A DNA stretch of 64,000 nt, taken from Plutella xylostella (lineage: Eukaryota > Arthropoda > Insecta > Lepidoptera > Plutellidae). The position numbers and the translations under genes are program-made. The stretch lies in NCBI RefSeq assembly GCF_932276165.1, contig NC_063986.1, positions 7,452,501 through 7,516,500 of the forward strand, written 5' to 3'. A model generated the notes under the pieces. That model searched no databases, was not told where the DNA came from, and saw nothing but the letters and a program-made list of their open reading frames with translations. Below are positions 47,793-59,169 of this stretch, in pieces; position 1 is the first letter of the stretch, and every line of letters starts with the position of its first letter.

Positions 47793-50700
47793 CTACCAAC
47801 CGTATCCATTTTGAAAATAATTCATATTGTACTCATACCAAGTTTGATCTTGCCCGTTGTTCTGTTGTGGCTGGCAGGCGCCCGCCGCCGACATCACTTC
47901 TTCAGGTTGATAGAAATCATTGTAGTTCCCTATCACATCTGTTGCATTCGGATAATACTCCGTCGGGTAAACATCAGTACTAAACTCGTAGCCATACTCA
48001 GGCGGAGTGTAGTTCGGCAATTGATACTGCTCCTGTTCCTCAGACTTGAACATATTCGGCACATACTGAGGAGGCAGTTGCCCGTTCTCTTGATAAGGAT
48101 CAACATACTGATGTTCTGAATCAGGGATGGCAAACGACTCGACATACTGCTGCAGAAGGGAGGGTTCTTCGTTGGTAGTCGATGACGTCACAACAGGGGG
48201 TGGCGAGGAGCCGGATGACTCGACGTCTGAGCTGGACTCTGATTCCCTCTTCTTCTTCATCCTTCGGTTCTGGAACCAGATCTTGATGTGTCGCTCCCCG
48301 ATCCGGATGCGCTTGGCTAGTTCGATGCGTTTCTGCCTGTCGATGTACTGCTGGGATTTAAACACGTGTTCGAGGTACAGGATCTGCTCCGTGGTGAACG
48401 CCGTGCGCGTGCGCTTGTGCTTCTTCTTTATTGTTTTGGTGACTTCCTCGACTGGAATGGAAGATATGAATAATGTTTATAAAGCAGTTTATATTACTAT
48501 ACAAGTTGTTATAAAGTGGTATACTAAGCCACTCAGAGCTAAGTTGTTCAGAATGACTTACTTTCACTCCACCCATTTTCACCTAATTTTGTATTTGTAC
48601 TTATACCAATTTTATTACAACCATAGTAGGTACTTGTGCAACGGCTAGTGATTTTCATCATCAACTCAGTGGAAATACTAAGTAAGTACTTTGTTTTAAG
48701 GCTGTCACTAAAGCTGGAAGAAAATCAGAATCTGTCAAATCTAGTGAGGGGGGGTTGAGGTATGCGGGGCGTTCTACGGACAATGACATGAAATTTTAAC
48801 ATAGTACTCGAAAACATAAAAGTGAAGACATGCCACTTTGTTAAAAATATACTAAGTAAGTAATATTGTTTTGTGATACGAAAATATTTATTTTTATTTG
48901 AAAGTATTTTTAATATTTAATAATTAATTATAGATATATAAAGTCGTACCCGTGCCGATATTTATACAGGTTGTTGCAAAAAGGGTTTAATACTATGCCG
49001 AAACCTACGTGTGCAGCATGTTATTGATGTTATTTCTAAGCCAGGAAATGAAATCAGAATGTAAAAAAATCGCGAAAATATTATCAGAGTTTAATAGTTC
49101 AGGGTGTTGTATTAAACTCTGCCCCCGTGTAATAAAAAAAGTATAGTTAGCCGAAAGGGCGTTACTCAGGCGTCACTCTGAAAAACTTTTATCCTACGTA
49201 ATTTTTTATATTCATGAAAAAAACGCTTCTTCATATAATTTTTTTTTGGTCACGTGACCTTTTAGTTAGACGACCTGTTTTTTTTTGGTGTTTCAAAAGC
49301 AGAACAGTAGTTTGCAGAACTCTGCATATACAGGGTGTCACAAAAGGTTACGTAGCTGGCAAAGGGATATGGGGAGGTCACCAGAAAAATAATAACATGT
49401 AATACCCCCGCAAGGGAGTACATTAGTACAAGGCGAGAGTGTGTATTTTTTTTTTAAGTACTTATGTGTATTTGGGATATGATAGAAATAATATTTTTGT
49501 TTCTTAAAAACCAAAAAATTTACACCTTGCTGCGCTCTTTTGCTCACTGTAAGTACACCTACAAATATTGCTGTATTAAAAAAAACGGTTTTGTTATAAC
49601 GATTATAAAAAAAAAGTTATTTTCATGTCAAGGAGTCATTTACCTAATTACGATTTCACTCAACAGCAGCAGCAGGTGAACTGAAAAAATTAGTTCTAGT
49701 TCTATCATCACTTTAGATCGCAAACATTGTAACTCCACTTTTCTCGGCGAAAAGTACTCTTTGGTGTCAATAGAAACGTTTTTTGAATTCACATGTTTTC
49801 CTCTTTATTCGAAAAAAAAAACTGTATTCCGCATTTTACCATTTGTTTTCCTCTAAACCCCAAACCGTGATTTTTAAACAAGAAAACTTAGTAATTATAC
49901 CCTTTATTCTCATATACAACGTGCGATGTAGGCGAACGTGAACGAAAACTATGCAATAAGCCTTTGTTTTTATTACTACTTTAGTAAATTACAATAACAT
50001 ACTCAACAATGTTAATTTTTTTTTGCAATGTTATGTTGTTAAATTAAGATCTAATATTTTATTAACATGAAGTTACTTTCAACTTTTTTTTGCATCTATG
50101 CGTCGAATCACAGCATGACGGCTGCTGCAGCTTCCTGCTGTCCTGTCCTCCAACCAATCCCACCAGTACTGCAGGTTGCGTCGAATACGAGCCATTCTCT
50201 TCGACTTGACAAGACAGGTGCTCCCGGAAGGGTCATAGATCGCACGGAACCCGTACCGTATAGAGGCATCGGACTCTTTTGCAACAGCCCCCCAGATTCG
50301 GAAGTAGCCCATGCACTGCATGGCGAGCACAAAAGAAAGAGCACGAGTAGAAAAATGCACTGTGCTAACGCCGTTTGCGAGCTTGATTTGCAGGACCGCG
50401 TTGTATGCCAAGTTCCACAGCAGAGGGGTCCAAGACCTACCGCTGTGGAACTCCGCAACTGAACTTCTTCAGTGAAAACAAACCCTCTCTTTTCGCATCC
50501 TTAATGTACTTGTTAGACACGTATGACCTCTGTCAATTTTCTGCAGATAAGAAGACAAGTGATGGTATACAAGAGCCGCCCTAAAGGTTCGCCCTCTAGG
50601 GGATAGAGTTGAACGCGGTTACTATTTTTAAGCAAACAGCCAGCGCAACAACTCGCCCGTGGTTCTTATCCTGCTCCGACAGTGAACGAACGCAAAGTAT

Positions 50701-53233
50701 TGTACCCACTATTCGAATCCGCATTTCGGATGCCAAACTGACTGTCCGAAAGGTCGAAACCGTACCACCACAGAGGTATGACTCGTTCGAAGAGCTTATC
50801 AGGCTCTTACAGCAATCAGATGTGTCGGTACACTGAAAGATAATCTACAGGCCTGCTTTATTTATTTAGGAGCACTAATGGCCTCCTTTCAGTCATTGAA
50901 TCACTGGCACTCAGGCTGCGGTTGAACAGGAAGATAGACTGTCTAAACAAATCATTTTTAGGCTAGTTAAAAAAAACTTTAGGTGGGTAGTATGCCAACT
51001 AGAACTACAAATAAAACAGTATTTTTGTCTCCTCTAAAATTTGGTCACGAGGAGTTACGATGATTACGATCTAAGGTGACGCTGACGATATTTTATACAA
51101 GGTATTGAAAAAAGGGTATAAAGCTTAGCCAAAAGTGGATTTAGGTGCCATTCAAATTTTGAAAATTCACGTAACAAAACCTTTTACATAGAAACTTATT
51201 CGATCACGTGACTTTTTACTATAGAGACCGAATTTATTTTTCGAGAATTTCCAAAACTTGGAGAACAAAAGTTGTTCAGAATAACCCCTGAGTCAAACCC
51301 TTTCGGCACAGTATACCCTTTTTGCAACATCCTGTATAGGTAATATCAGGTTTATAAAAGACCTGGGCCTGTAGAGTGAGACTCGGCATGGGGAGTCATA
51401 ATTTATAGATCTTTTAGGTTGCAGTGGCGAATGGGCACTGGTAGCCCTGCCCTTTTCTATAACTATAACTATAGGTAATTTTATGGCAATTTAAAAATGG
51501 TATAACATTTATCTATTTGAAAAAATCATTAAAAATATACATTACCTATCACCCTAATTTAAAAAAAAAATTCAGCCCTTACTTTAAACTTATAACACCC
51601 CTCTATTTCCTTCAGGGGTTAAAAAACCTGTGTATTTAATATTTTCTTATGAGTTTTTTTTTTAAAACTAGGCTCTTACATAGTTGTACATAATATTATG
51701 CGGTATTTTATTCCACTTGTAACGCATAAAATTCATAGCTACAGTAAACATTTCATTTTTTTCATGGCGAGATACAGTCGCACTTAACCGCTTTTTTGCA
51801 AAGCTTGTTAAATAGATTTAAAAAATTATGTAAATTTTAGATCTTCAATTTTTAAAAATACTTACTTATTTTTAACAACCTGTAGTGTACAGACTACCAC
51901 ATCTTAAAATATATATATTTTTAATTAACTACGGTTTTTGGTTTCAAATAAAACAAATTATGAACTTACTTTTCAACACCCTGTATATTGTGTAGCTTAC
52001 CTACCATACACAACCGTTAAAATAAAATAAATTACCCCTCAGAATATAAACAGGCTCGCGCTTTGGCATACTGCATTGACCGTATAGTTCTTATTCGGAG
52101 AATCTAATAAGTGTCATTATGTGCAATGTTTACCTTTATCTATGCATCTGTAACTCTATAGTAAAAAATGTAAACAAATCGAAAAGGCGAAATGTTTTCT
52201 AAGAATTTTCGGCTTTTCTGCATCTAAAATGATTAGAAAATTAACTTTCCATAGCAAATGCATATGTATAATAATACTTGTAGTCATAATTTGTTGATTT
52301 AATCAGTTTTTGTGAAATATTTGATAAAAAATAAAATGGCGTGGGTATCGCTCCTAACAGGCCGCCACCAGGGCGACGACTGAAGAAATCTGAAATCTGT
52401 CACGGTGTCATCATTTTTAAACCGGAATTTATTAGTTTTTTGCAAAAAAAGTTGACTTCTGGTCCATTAAATCCAACTCTTTAAGGTAACTTTGTTAAGA
52501 ATTTAATTACCTACACATACATATAAGATTCCATGAAAATGGGCCCTCTGATTTCGAGGGTTTTTTCATAATAAGTCAAAAAATGCCAAAAGACATGGTG
52601 TGTTTGCAATTTTTTTTAACATACTTATTATAATTCTGCACCAATTTATAAGCAACTAACATGTTCAGTATACCCTCTGCTACAAAATATATTTTTATCA
52701 ATGTGATAGAAGCCACCGTTTTTCCAATCTAATCAAGTATATCAAGCCGACTTTAGCATTTTAGCTTTAGGGATCCCCTTAATCGAAATATTCGAATTAA
52801 CACTTCATTATAAATTACCTTTTTTCTGTTGGTTATTTTGAATCTCAGGCCATTTGGTGATAAACGGTCTGTTATCCCAGCAGTCATTCTGTAATAAACA
52901 CAGTACCTATATTAATTAAAACATCTATAATTTGATTTCACGGCTATTGTGGGGCATACAAGACTATACTAGTAATAATAAAATGATTTTATAGAAGACA
53001 GATTGAAGAAAACATTGACTAGGTATCTAGTACATAAAAGTACCTACAAAAACTTATTTTGCACGGTATACTCGAAAACTATATTTGATTAAAGTATATT
53101 TTTGTCGTTTAGCATAAGTATATAGGATATGCAAGTTTATTATTATAAGTACAAATTGTGTATTAAAACTACAACTCACCTCATTTGTAGCATTTAATGG
53201 AGTAAATCCCGTCATCAACATATTTTGAAACAT
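47793..53233 (-). CDS. Shx: Shx homeobox transcription factor, copy 3; ShxB if lettered from zen
   Basis: Three exons on the minus strand: 53233-53180, 52888-52819 and 48451-47793; 260 residues. Intron 1 is phase 0. Intron 2 is 4.4 kb, phase 1, splitting a Val codon 11 residues before the homeodomain. All borders are GT-AG and only this combination closes the frame. The homeodomain is at residues 53-112 (48419-48240), with W48, F49, Q50, N51 and R53 present. It is closest to copy 4 (RTAFTT.QIL.LE.V). The C-terminal tail is acidic and rich in Tyr, Gln and Pro. The large intron is a trap for mobile repeats. The start is the first ATG; a TTG upstream in frame is not a start. Confidence 0.87.
48967..51334. 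repeat. TTGTTGCAAAAAGGG repeat family in the Shx-3 intron
   Basis: The complete copy is 51098-51334: it starts CAAGGTATTGAAAAAAGGGT, ends with the reverse complement of CAGGATGTTGCAAAAAGGGT, and is flanked by TA. Partial copies start at 48967 (CAGGTTGTTGCAAAAAGGG) and about 49145 (GCCGAAAGGG...ACTCAGG). The family is non-autonomous and Tc1/mariner-like by its TA target. Confidence 0.65.
50060..50850. other. Unrecognised frames inside the Shx-3 intron
   Basis: Overlapping frames occur here on both strands (minus 50411-50079, plus 50067-50462 and 50609-50836), with GC content above the surrounding intron. The plus frame ends in a helix-like SFEELIRLLQ segment. I do not recognise any of them. 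This may be the remnant of an inserted coding sequence. No splice or promoter evidence. Confidence 0.15.
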
Positions 53234-53258
53234 TTTGCTTGTAAAATTCAAATAAGAT

Positions 53259-53362
53259 CAAACAGATAATCAAAACTAATTATATACTATATTCGTTAAT
53301 AATTTATATTCAAACAGATAATCACAACTAATTATATTACTATATTCGTTAATAATTTATAA
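53259..53362 (-). promoter_or_regulatory. Duplicated core promoter of Shx-3 (52-bp tandem repeat)
   Basis: Two copies of a 52-bp unit lie at 53259-53310 and 53311-53362, differing at a few positions. Each gives TATAAATTATTAACG on the minus strand. The near TATA (about 53308) and the far one (about 53359) would place starts about 30 bases downstream, at about 53275 and 53325. The ATG is at 53233. Confidence 0.6.
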
Positions 53363-54290
53363 AACTAGCCAAGTCACAAAACAACGGTCTCCAAATAAAA
53401 TTCGAATCACTGTATATTTTTTACGTTATTTGGTAACGTTCGAATAATAGATGTATTTTTTATCAACGTACCCTCTCTTTATGATATTTCAAAATTGCGT
53501 TTACGAAGCTAGCTTCATTAATGATATGTCATCACAATTATTGTAAAAAGGTAATTACTCGGTACAATTTATTAATTAGATCATCAAGCTTCTATAATTA
53601 GAGACTACTCGATTCATATTTCCTATGACTAGTTGCATAGTTTCACTAATATGTACTGCTTTATTAAGTAATTGGTAATTTGGTGCCTAATTAATTTAAA
53701 TAGTTGCTAGATAAATGTACTTGTAGTTATATGAAATATAATGATATTTGTTGGAATAGATGGGCTTTGCAAAGGTATGCAGGTATTGGTGATGAGGTTT
53801 CACATATTTGATTCAGTGCAGATTATCGAGTATAGTATAGTCACTATACACTACGATACAGTCATGCATAGATGGATGTTTGATGAATCACAGGGAGTAA
53901 ACTAAATTATTATTTAGTTTATCTACAGCCTAACGTTGTGTATTTTCATGTCAGCAGATAAGTTAATAATTAAATAAGGTTTACCAACTTTTAAGTTACG
54001 TGATAATAGCAGAACTATGAACCAGGGAACTATGTTCATTCTATCTATCTTAGGTATACGTTATAATCTGATAGATCTGTAAGAATACAATAAATAAAAA
54101 TAAGCGCACTTTCATTCTATTTAGATTTTATTGTTCTTTTAAACTACAAAGGAAAACAATACAAAATCAAAGCAGAACTCAGTAAACAAAGTTATTATAA
54201 GCGCCAAAAATGAAAACAAAATAATTAGCAATGAATATGACTATGTCCTAATCACTTAGGGCTTTCTAACCCTTTGCTAATTAGTGGTGT
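53363..54290. other. Shared upstream region of Shx-3 and Shx-4
   Basis: Head-to-head spacer between two start codons 1.1 kb apart. AT-rich; no exon or mobile repeat recognised. It probably holds regulatory elements for both genes. Confidence 0.5.
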
Positions 54291-54293
54291 TCA

Positions 54294-54330
54294 TATATAA
54301 GCAGGAAGGGTTATCAGGATGGTATCAGTG
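54294..54330 (+). promoter_or_regulatory. Core promoter of Shx-4 (TATA plus initiator)
   Basis: TATATAAG at 54294 and TCAGTG at 54325-54330 stand about 31 bases apart, the spacing expected of a focused insect promoter. This excludes the in-frame upstream ATG at 54284 and makes the ATG at 54350 the start, with a 5' UTR of about 23 bases. Confidence 0.75.
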
Positions 54331-54349
54331 TGTCCCAGTGCTCTCGACC

Positions 54350-56582
54350 ATGTCTGTGGAAGGTTTAGTGGGTGTTGAGTGCGGCGGCGAGGGTGCGGAG
54401 GTGTGGCCGGCTGGCGTGGCCATCGAAGGCTGGAGTACTGTCGTTGAACCTACCCAGTGCAATCCTCAGGTGAGATTTTATCATTAGGTGTTGTATGAAT
54501 AAATCTAGTTATAGTTTCTCGTAATAAATAAATAAATATATTCATAAAATACTGGTCTCGAAATAGCTTTTCTGGATAAATCTACACGAAAATAAGATAA
54601 TCAATGTGAAAAAATGAGTTTTCTCCTGAAGATTGTAACTGTATATCTATCAATTGAGATACATAATTATTATACTCATACCATGCCTCTATAGTCATTT
54701 GTTGAATTGGAGTACCTATCACATTTCCAGTTGGTGCAGTGGATCCCATACGAAGACTCGCCAGCCTCCGCGCCGCCGCCCCGCGCCCCGCAGCCCGCCT
54801 GCCTGTGGCCCGCCACCGCCGCCGGCCAACAGTATCCGCTTATGACGATTAACAATAATCAGGTAAAAATAAAGCTTACGTTTTGATAAGTAGGTTTTGA
54901 TTCACTTACTTATTTACTCCGCTGGCTCAGCGACCCCAAGTGGATCTTGGCCTCAGGTTTTGATTTAGATATGTTCATAAATTATCGGTGAAATAAATAA
55001 GGGTGACAAAACTCATGCAGCAGTGGTACACAATGATAGCTATTTTGAAAGCAGTGACTTTTTAAAACTTTGGTGATTTAAAAATAAATAATAAAATACT
55101 TCCAATCGTTCGGTATACAATGCAATCATAATAACAAAGGTATTACTTTTGTAGAATTTAACAAGTATTTTCTTGATTCCAGCAGCCTGTATGGACTCAC
55201 ATTACGAGAGATGCACCGCAGCAAAATTACTGGGCTCAGCAAGCTTTTGAGAGCAATCATAACCAGGTAAATATTGAATTATAAGTTTTACTTGGTTTAC
55301 AATTATTATAATTTTTTATAAATTTATTGACGCTTCTTAAAATTTGAAATGCTTAATCCGTTGAACTGAAAATTTTGTTCAAATGATGTGCTGAGTTTCA
55401 AGGGCATATCCACTCCACCATCTAACTAATGATCCAAATTATCTTTATTGAAAACATTTTATTTACTCGTATATTTGAACATTTCAGTGCTCACCAGTAT
55501 ACACCAGCCTCCACCAGCCACCACCCCCGGCCAGCCTACCGCACCCCCAGTACAATGCACCAGCGACCAACCAGCGCTTCTCCAATGAACAGTTTAAACT
55601 GAAACCGGTAAATATCGCCATTCTGTTATTTATGTATTTTTGTGATGTTTTAACTTCTTAAATAAATATGAATAGTGAACTTCTACATAAATATTAAATA
55701 CTATTTACTATCATTTTCAGAATTACCAAACCCTGGTGCAGCATCCCGCTGCCACCGCACCAGCAACCAACCAACAACAACCGCTGTACCACATTACCAG
55801 TAAGCTCTCCGATAAAACACAGATTATCTTCAGGTTTCATATTCATTTTCATAATTATATTTTATATATTCTTTCACGCTCCCAATATTGCTGTACAGAG
55901 AGTACCTGCACTTGTCTCACCAAATGGAACCTACTTCTTTGCCCCCACGCCGCTGTTACTTCTCTCACTTCCATGTTACTCATCCTCCTTATCTTTCTTT
56001 ACAGTAAACCGTCAACCACCGCCATCAACCAAGCCAGTGAAAAAGGTGACAAAACGCAAGCGCGTGCGCACCGCCTTTACCACGGATCAGATCCTGGCGC
56101 TGGAGGAGGTATACAGCACCCAGACGTACGTGAACCGTAACGAGCGGCAGGTGCTGACAGACAGGCTGAAGATCAGCGACCGCGCCATCAAGGTCTGGTT
56201 CCAGAACCGACGCATGAAGGGCAAGAGGGAGTCCCAGGCGTCTCTCGAATATTCCGACGAATTCGAAGGCACTCCTGAACAGCCAGAGCCCATCCAGGAA
56301 CCCTCCAGCTCCATCGACTCTGTCACGAGCAATTCCAGCAGTGAACTTGACTACGTCGAATCACAAATCAAAAGGTCTGATGAGCATGGCTACGTTACTT
56401 TAGACGATAAGGCTTGGGGTACTCTGTTCAATGTAATCGACCCGTATGTGCCGAATTACGTTGGACTGAGCCCTGACACGACCACTAAAGAAATAGTCAC
56501 AGAGGACTTAAAGACAGAATTTTATGAGCCCATCTCGCCTGCCGATTCCAACGGCTCTGCTGCTGAGGACATGGAGTCATAG
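54350..56582 (+). CDS. Shx: Shx homeobox transcription factor, copy 4, next to zen; ShxA if lettered from zen
   Basis: Six exons: 54350-54469, 54731-54862, 55183-55266 (or from 55186), 55488-55607, 55721-55799 and 56005-56582; 370 residues. Introns 1-4 are phase 0; intron 5 is phase 1, 16 codons before the homeodomain. The homeodomain is at residues 196-255 (56055-56234). It keeps W48, F49, Q50, N51 and R53 but has Tyr for Phe20, Thr for Ala35 and Asp for Glu42, so the hydrophobic core has shifted. The N-terminal half is Gln/Pro/Trp-rich and built of small exons; the C-terminal part is acidic. Its tail faces zen. It is the most divergent of the five homeodomains. Confidence 0.88.
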
Positions 56583-56866
56583 GAACCGCCCAAAGACGAG
56601 GAATCTATGAAGAGACTCTTTCACATACATTTCTGCTAGGCTCGACTCTGGGCAGTCACCATGGCCCAGTCCTCTCAACAGATTGTGCGGTATCGGATCA
56701 TGAATTTGTTTCTGATGACTATTTGTTTTGTGTTAGAATTAGAAGTTATATCATGTTATAAGATAAATATTAATTAATAGATTTTAAGATTCTTAAATTA
56801 TAATATTTTTTACTAGTACTTAATTTAAAATGCTATTAATTTATTAAATTAGAATTTAAGAACGTA

Positions 56867-56904
56867 AATAAAGAACTTAAATAGAAATCACCAAATCTTT
56901 TATT
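56867..56904. terminator. Back-to-back poly-A signals of Shx-4 (+) and zen (-)
   Basis: AATAAA on the plus strand at 56867-56872 and on the minus strand at 56899-56904. Cleavage 10-25 bases past each signal would make the two 3' ends meet or overlap. Confidence 0.6.
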
Positions 56905-57091
56905 TCAAATATGTAGTCTATAACAATATAATTATATATTTATAAAATAAAAAAAACTTTCTTTTTCATATAAATACATAGTAATTATATTACATTTAAT
57001 ACAATACCTAATTTTAAACAATAGGTATTAAGTAGTAGCATTAAGTAAAACATTACGAAACATTGTAAGTAATTAACAGTGAACCAGTTTA

Positions 57092-59067
57092 TCACAAAGA
57101 TATGTAGGAAGAATACTTGGCGGCGGCGGCGGCGGCTGACGCGGCCGTGTGCTGGCTGTCAGCTGACGTCATCAAATAGGACAAGTACGGGTCCTGGGTG
57201 AGGGGAACCCCCGAGCCCCGCGGGTGCAGCGCACTGTCCTCGTACGTGGGGGCCGGCACCCCCGTGCTGAACCCGTAGCTCGCTTCACTCGTGGACGGAG
57301 CCCCGGCGGTCGACGATGGCAGATGGTTGTAGTAAGGAGATCCAGTGGAGTATCGAGCGACATCCTCACCGAGCTTCAAACTCACCCCATTTGGCATGTA
57401 ACTATCACCCGCACCCAGCGTCGGCAAAGGATTCGCACTCGACTGCAATGCCTCGTCATTCCCGTAGCGATAAATGTCAGGAAGCGGTGAGTAAGTGGCT
57501 CGGCTCGCAGACGGCGCGTAGTATGACGAGTATGAGCACAGATTAGGAGAGTACGACGGCAGCTCTATGGAACTCGACGGGCCCTTGATAACGGACTTGA
57601 GTGCGCTTGTGGATGAATATTCCGGGGGTCTCGATAAGGGGTCGTTGGGAGTGAGGTATATCTTGTGGTGCGAGGCGTGGACGTCGGTCAGCAGTCGGCG
57701 CGGGCGGTCGTGGCCCCCGCAGCCGCGCCCGTGGCTCATCTTGTGGTCCTGACTCGGAGATTGACCCTTCGAACTCGAAGGAGTGCTGCTATCGTCGACA
57801 GATGAAGATGGCTTGTTGTGCTTATTGTCTTTCTTGTACTTCATTCTCCGATTTTGAAACCAAATTTTGATTTGTCGCTCCGATAGTTGCAAGTAGTTGG
57901 CCAGCTCGATCCTCCGCGGTCTGCACAAGTATCGGTTTTGATGAAACTCATTCTCCAATTCAACCAACTGAGAGCTGGTGTAAGCAGTTCTTGCTCTCTT
58001 TGAGAACCCCTTTTGGTATGATGAGTCATTTGACATCGCTGAAAACAATAAGAATATGTTTGAAGGATCTGACTATATTGTAAAAATTAATACATAGGTA
58101 AGTACCTGCATAAAAAGAATCCGAGCACTAACCGTTTTCCGAAAGTGAAGATGAGTTCCTCGATATTAGCGTGTGGTTGATAACCGTTGATGATTTGCTG
58201 TTCCAGGAAGGATTCTAAAAACAAACACAAACTATTACAATTACGAACACACGTCCGACTTAACCAATGTTGATTAATAATATAAGCGGACATTTATCAC
58301 TTTCGGTATTTTTTTCAAAGTATTTCCAACCGCAAGAAAATTAAATTGTCATTAAAGATCTTGTTTCCAAAGAAGTTTCCCATTAATTGGTTTTGTTTCT
58401 ACATTTAGCGTAGTTAACGTAAGGTGGAGTTTTGTTTGGCAATTACCTCAGTTGTAAAACCGCTTTCTGGGTCGTTAGCGATGTCACCACCGAAGCTGGT
58501 AGTCGGGTGAGCGTGCAGCGCCTCCGCAGCATACTCCGCCGCGTACAGCTCACCAGAGGGCGCCGCGCCGCCGCCGCCGCCGCCGCCGCCGTACAACCCA
58601 GCACCCTTGCATCCTTCAGGAGAACCCTCATCAACAGCGGCTGCCACGTAGTTGTTCGAACTATTGCTGATGTTGTCATAATTCTGAATTTGATAGTCGT
58701 ATCTTGGCTCAATCTCGTCTTGCCCACTATTAGGGTTGTACGATTGAGGCAACCCAAGAATATCTTGTATGCTGAATCCGGCTGAATCTCTGGAATTGTA
58801 ATCGAAAGAGTTCTGTATGGATGATAAAGCTACATTTCTGCAGTCGGAGAAGACGTTGTCCTGGGAACTGTAATTACAGTTTTCGGATAGAATGTCTTCG
58901 ACGCTGTGTGAGGTGACGGAGTTCCTTTGTGCTATGTTCAACGCGTGCTTTTGTTGATATTTTGATATCACAGAAGGGTTCAGCCCTGTTGATGCTATTG
59001 AATCTTGTGAGTCTTCTGAATCGTGCTCGGTGGAGGTGAGGCTCGGGGTGGATGCTGGGGACGACAT
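57092..59067 (-). CDS. zen: Zerknullt (Hox3) homeodomain transcription factor
   Basis: Three exons on the minus strand: 59067-58447, 58214-58133 and 58038-57092; 549 residues. Intron 1 is phase 0; intron 2 is phase 1 and splits an Ala codon 12 residues before the homeodomain. The ATG at 59067 lies just below a TATA box; an in-frame ATG at 59160 lies above it. The homeodomain is at residues 247-306 (58003-57824) and carries the Hox3/zen signature RTAYTS.QLVELE.EF, RYLCRPRRIELA and SERQIKIWFQNRRMKYKK. No YPWM hexapeptide is visible. Exon 1 holds FSIQDIL (residues 98-104), an exact eh1-type match, and a weaker HSVEDIL at 54-60; also a Gly run (160-167). The C terminus has an Ala run. Known: zen specifies serosa in insects. 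Confidence 0.93.
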
Positions 59068-59102
59068 CGTGCTCCGTGACAGGTGAAGACACTTTACTGT
59101 TG

Positions 59103-59110
59103 TATTTATA
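59103..59110 (-). promoter_or_regulatory. TATA box of zen
   Basis: TATAAATA on the minus strand, 36 bases before the ATG. TCACCT and TCACGG, 25-33 bases downstream, are possible initiators, which makes the 5' UTR only about 10-20 bases. Confidence 0.6.
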
Positions 59111-59169
59111 ACTGCATTGCTAGATGATGAACACAACCAAGCACAAAGACAACCACTCAAACAAGGATC

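Noticed and set aside
57224..57752. Plus-strand frames opposite the zen homeodomain exon
   Set aside because: Shadows of the zen coding strand, which has the homeodomain and consistent splicing.
58087..58293. Minus-strand frame across zen exon 2 in another phase
   Set aside because: Exon 2 must be read in phase 0 to join both neighbours in frame. This frame meets exon 3 out of phase.
59065..59160. Upstream in-frame ATG of zen at 59160
   Set aside because: It lies above the TATA box at 59103-59110, so the mRNA should not include it.
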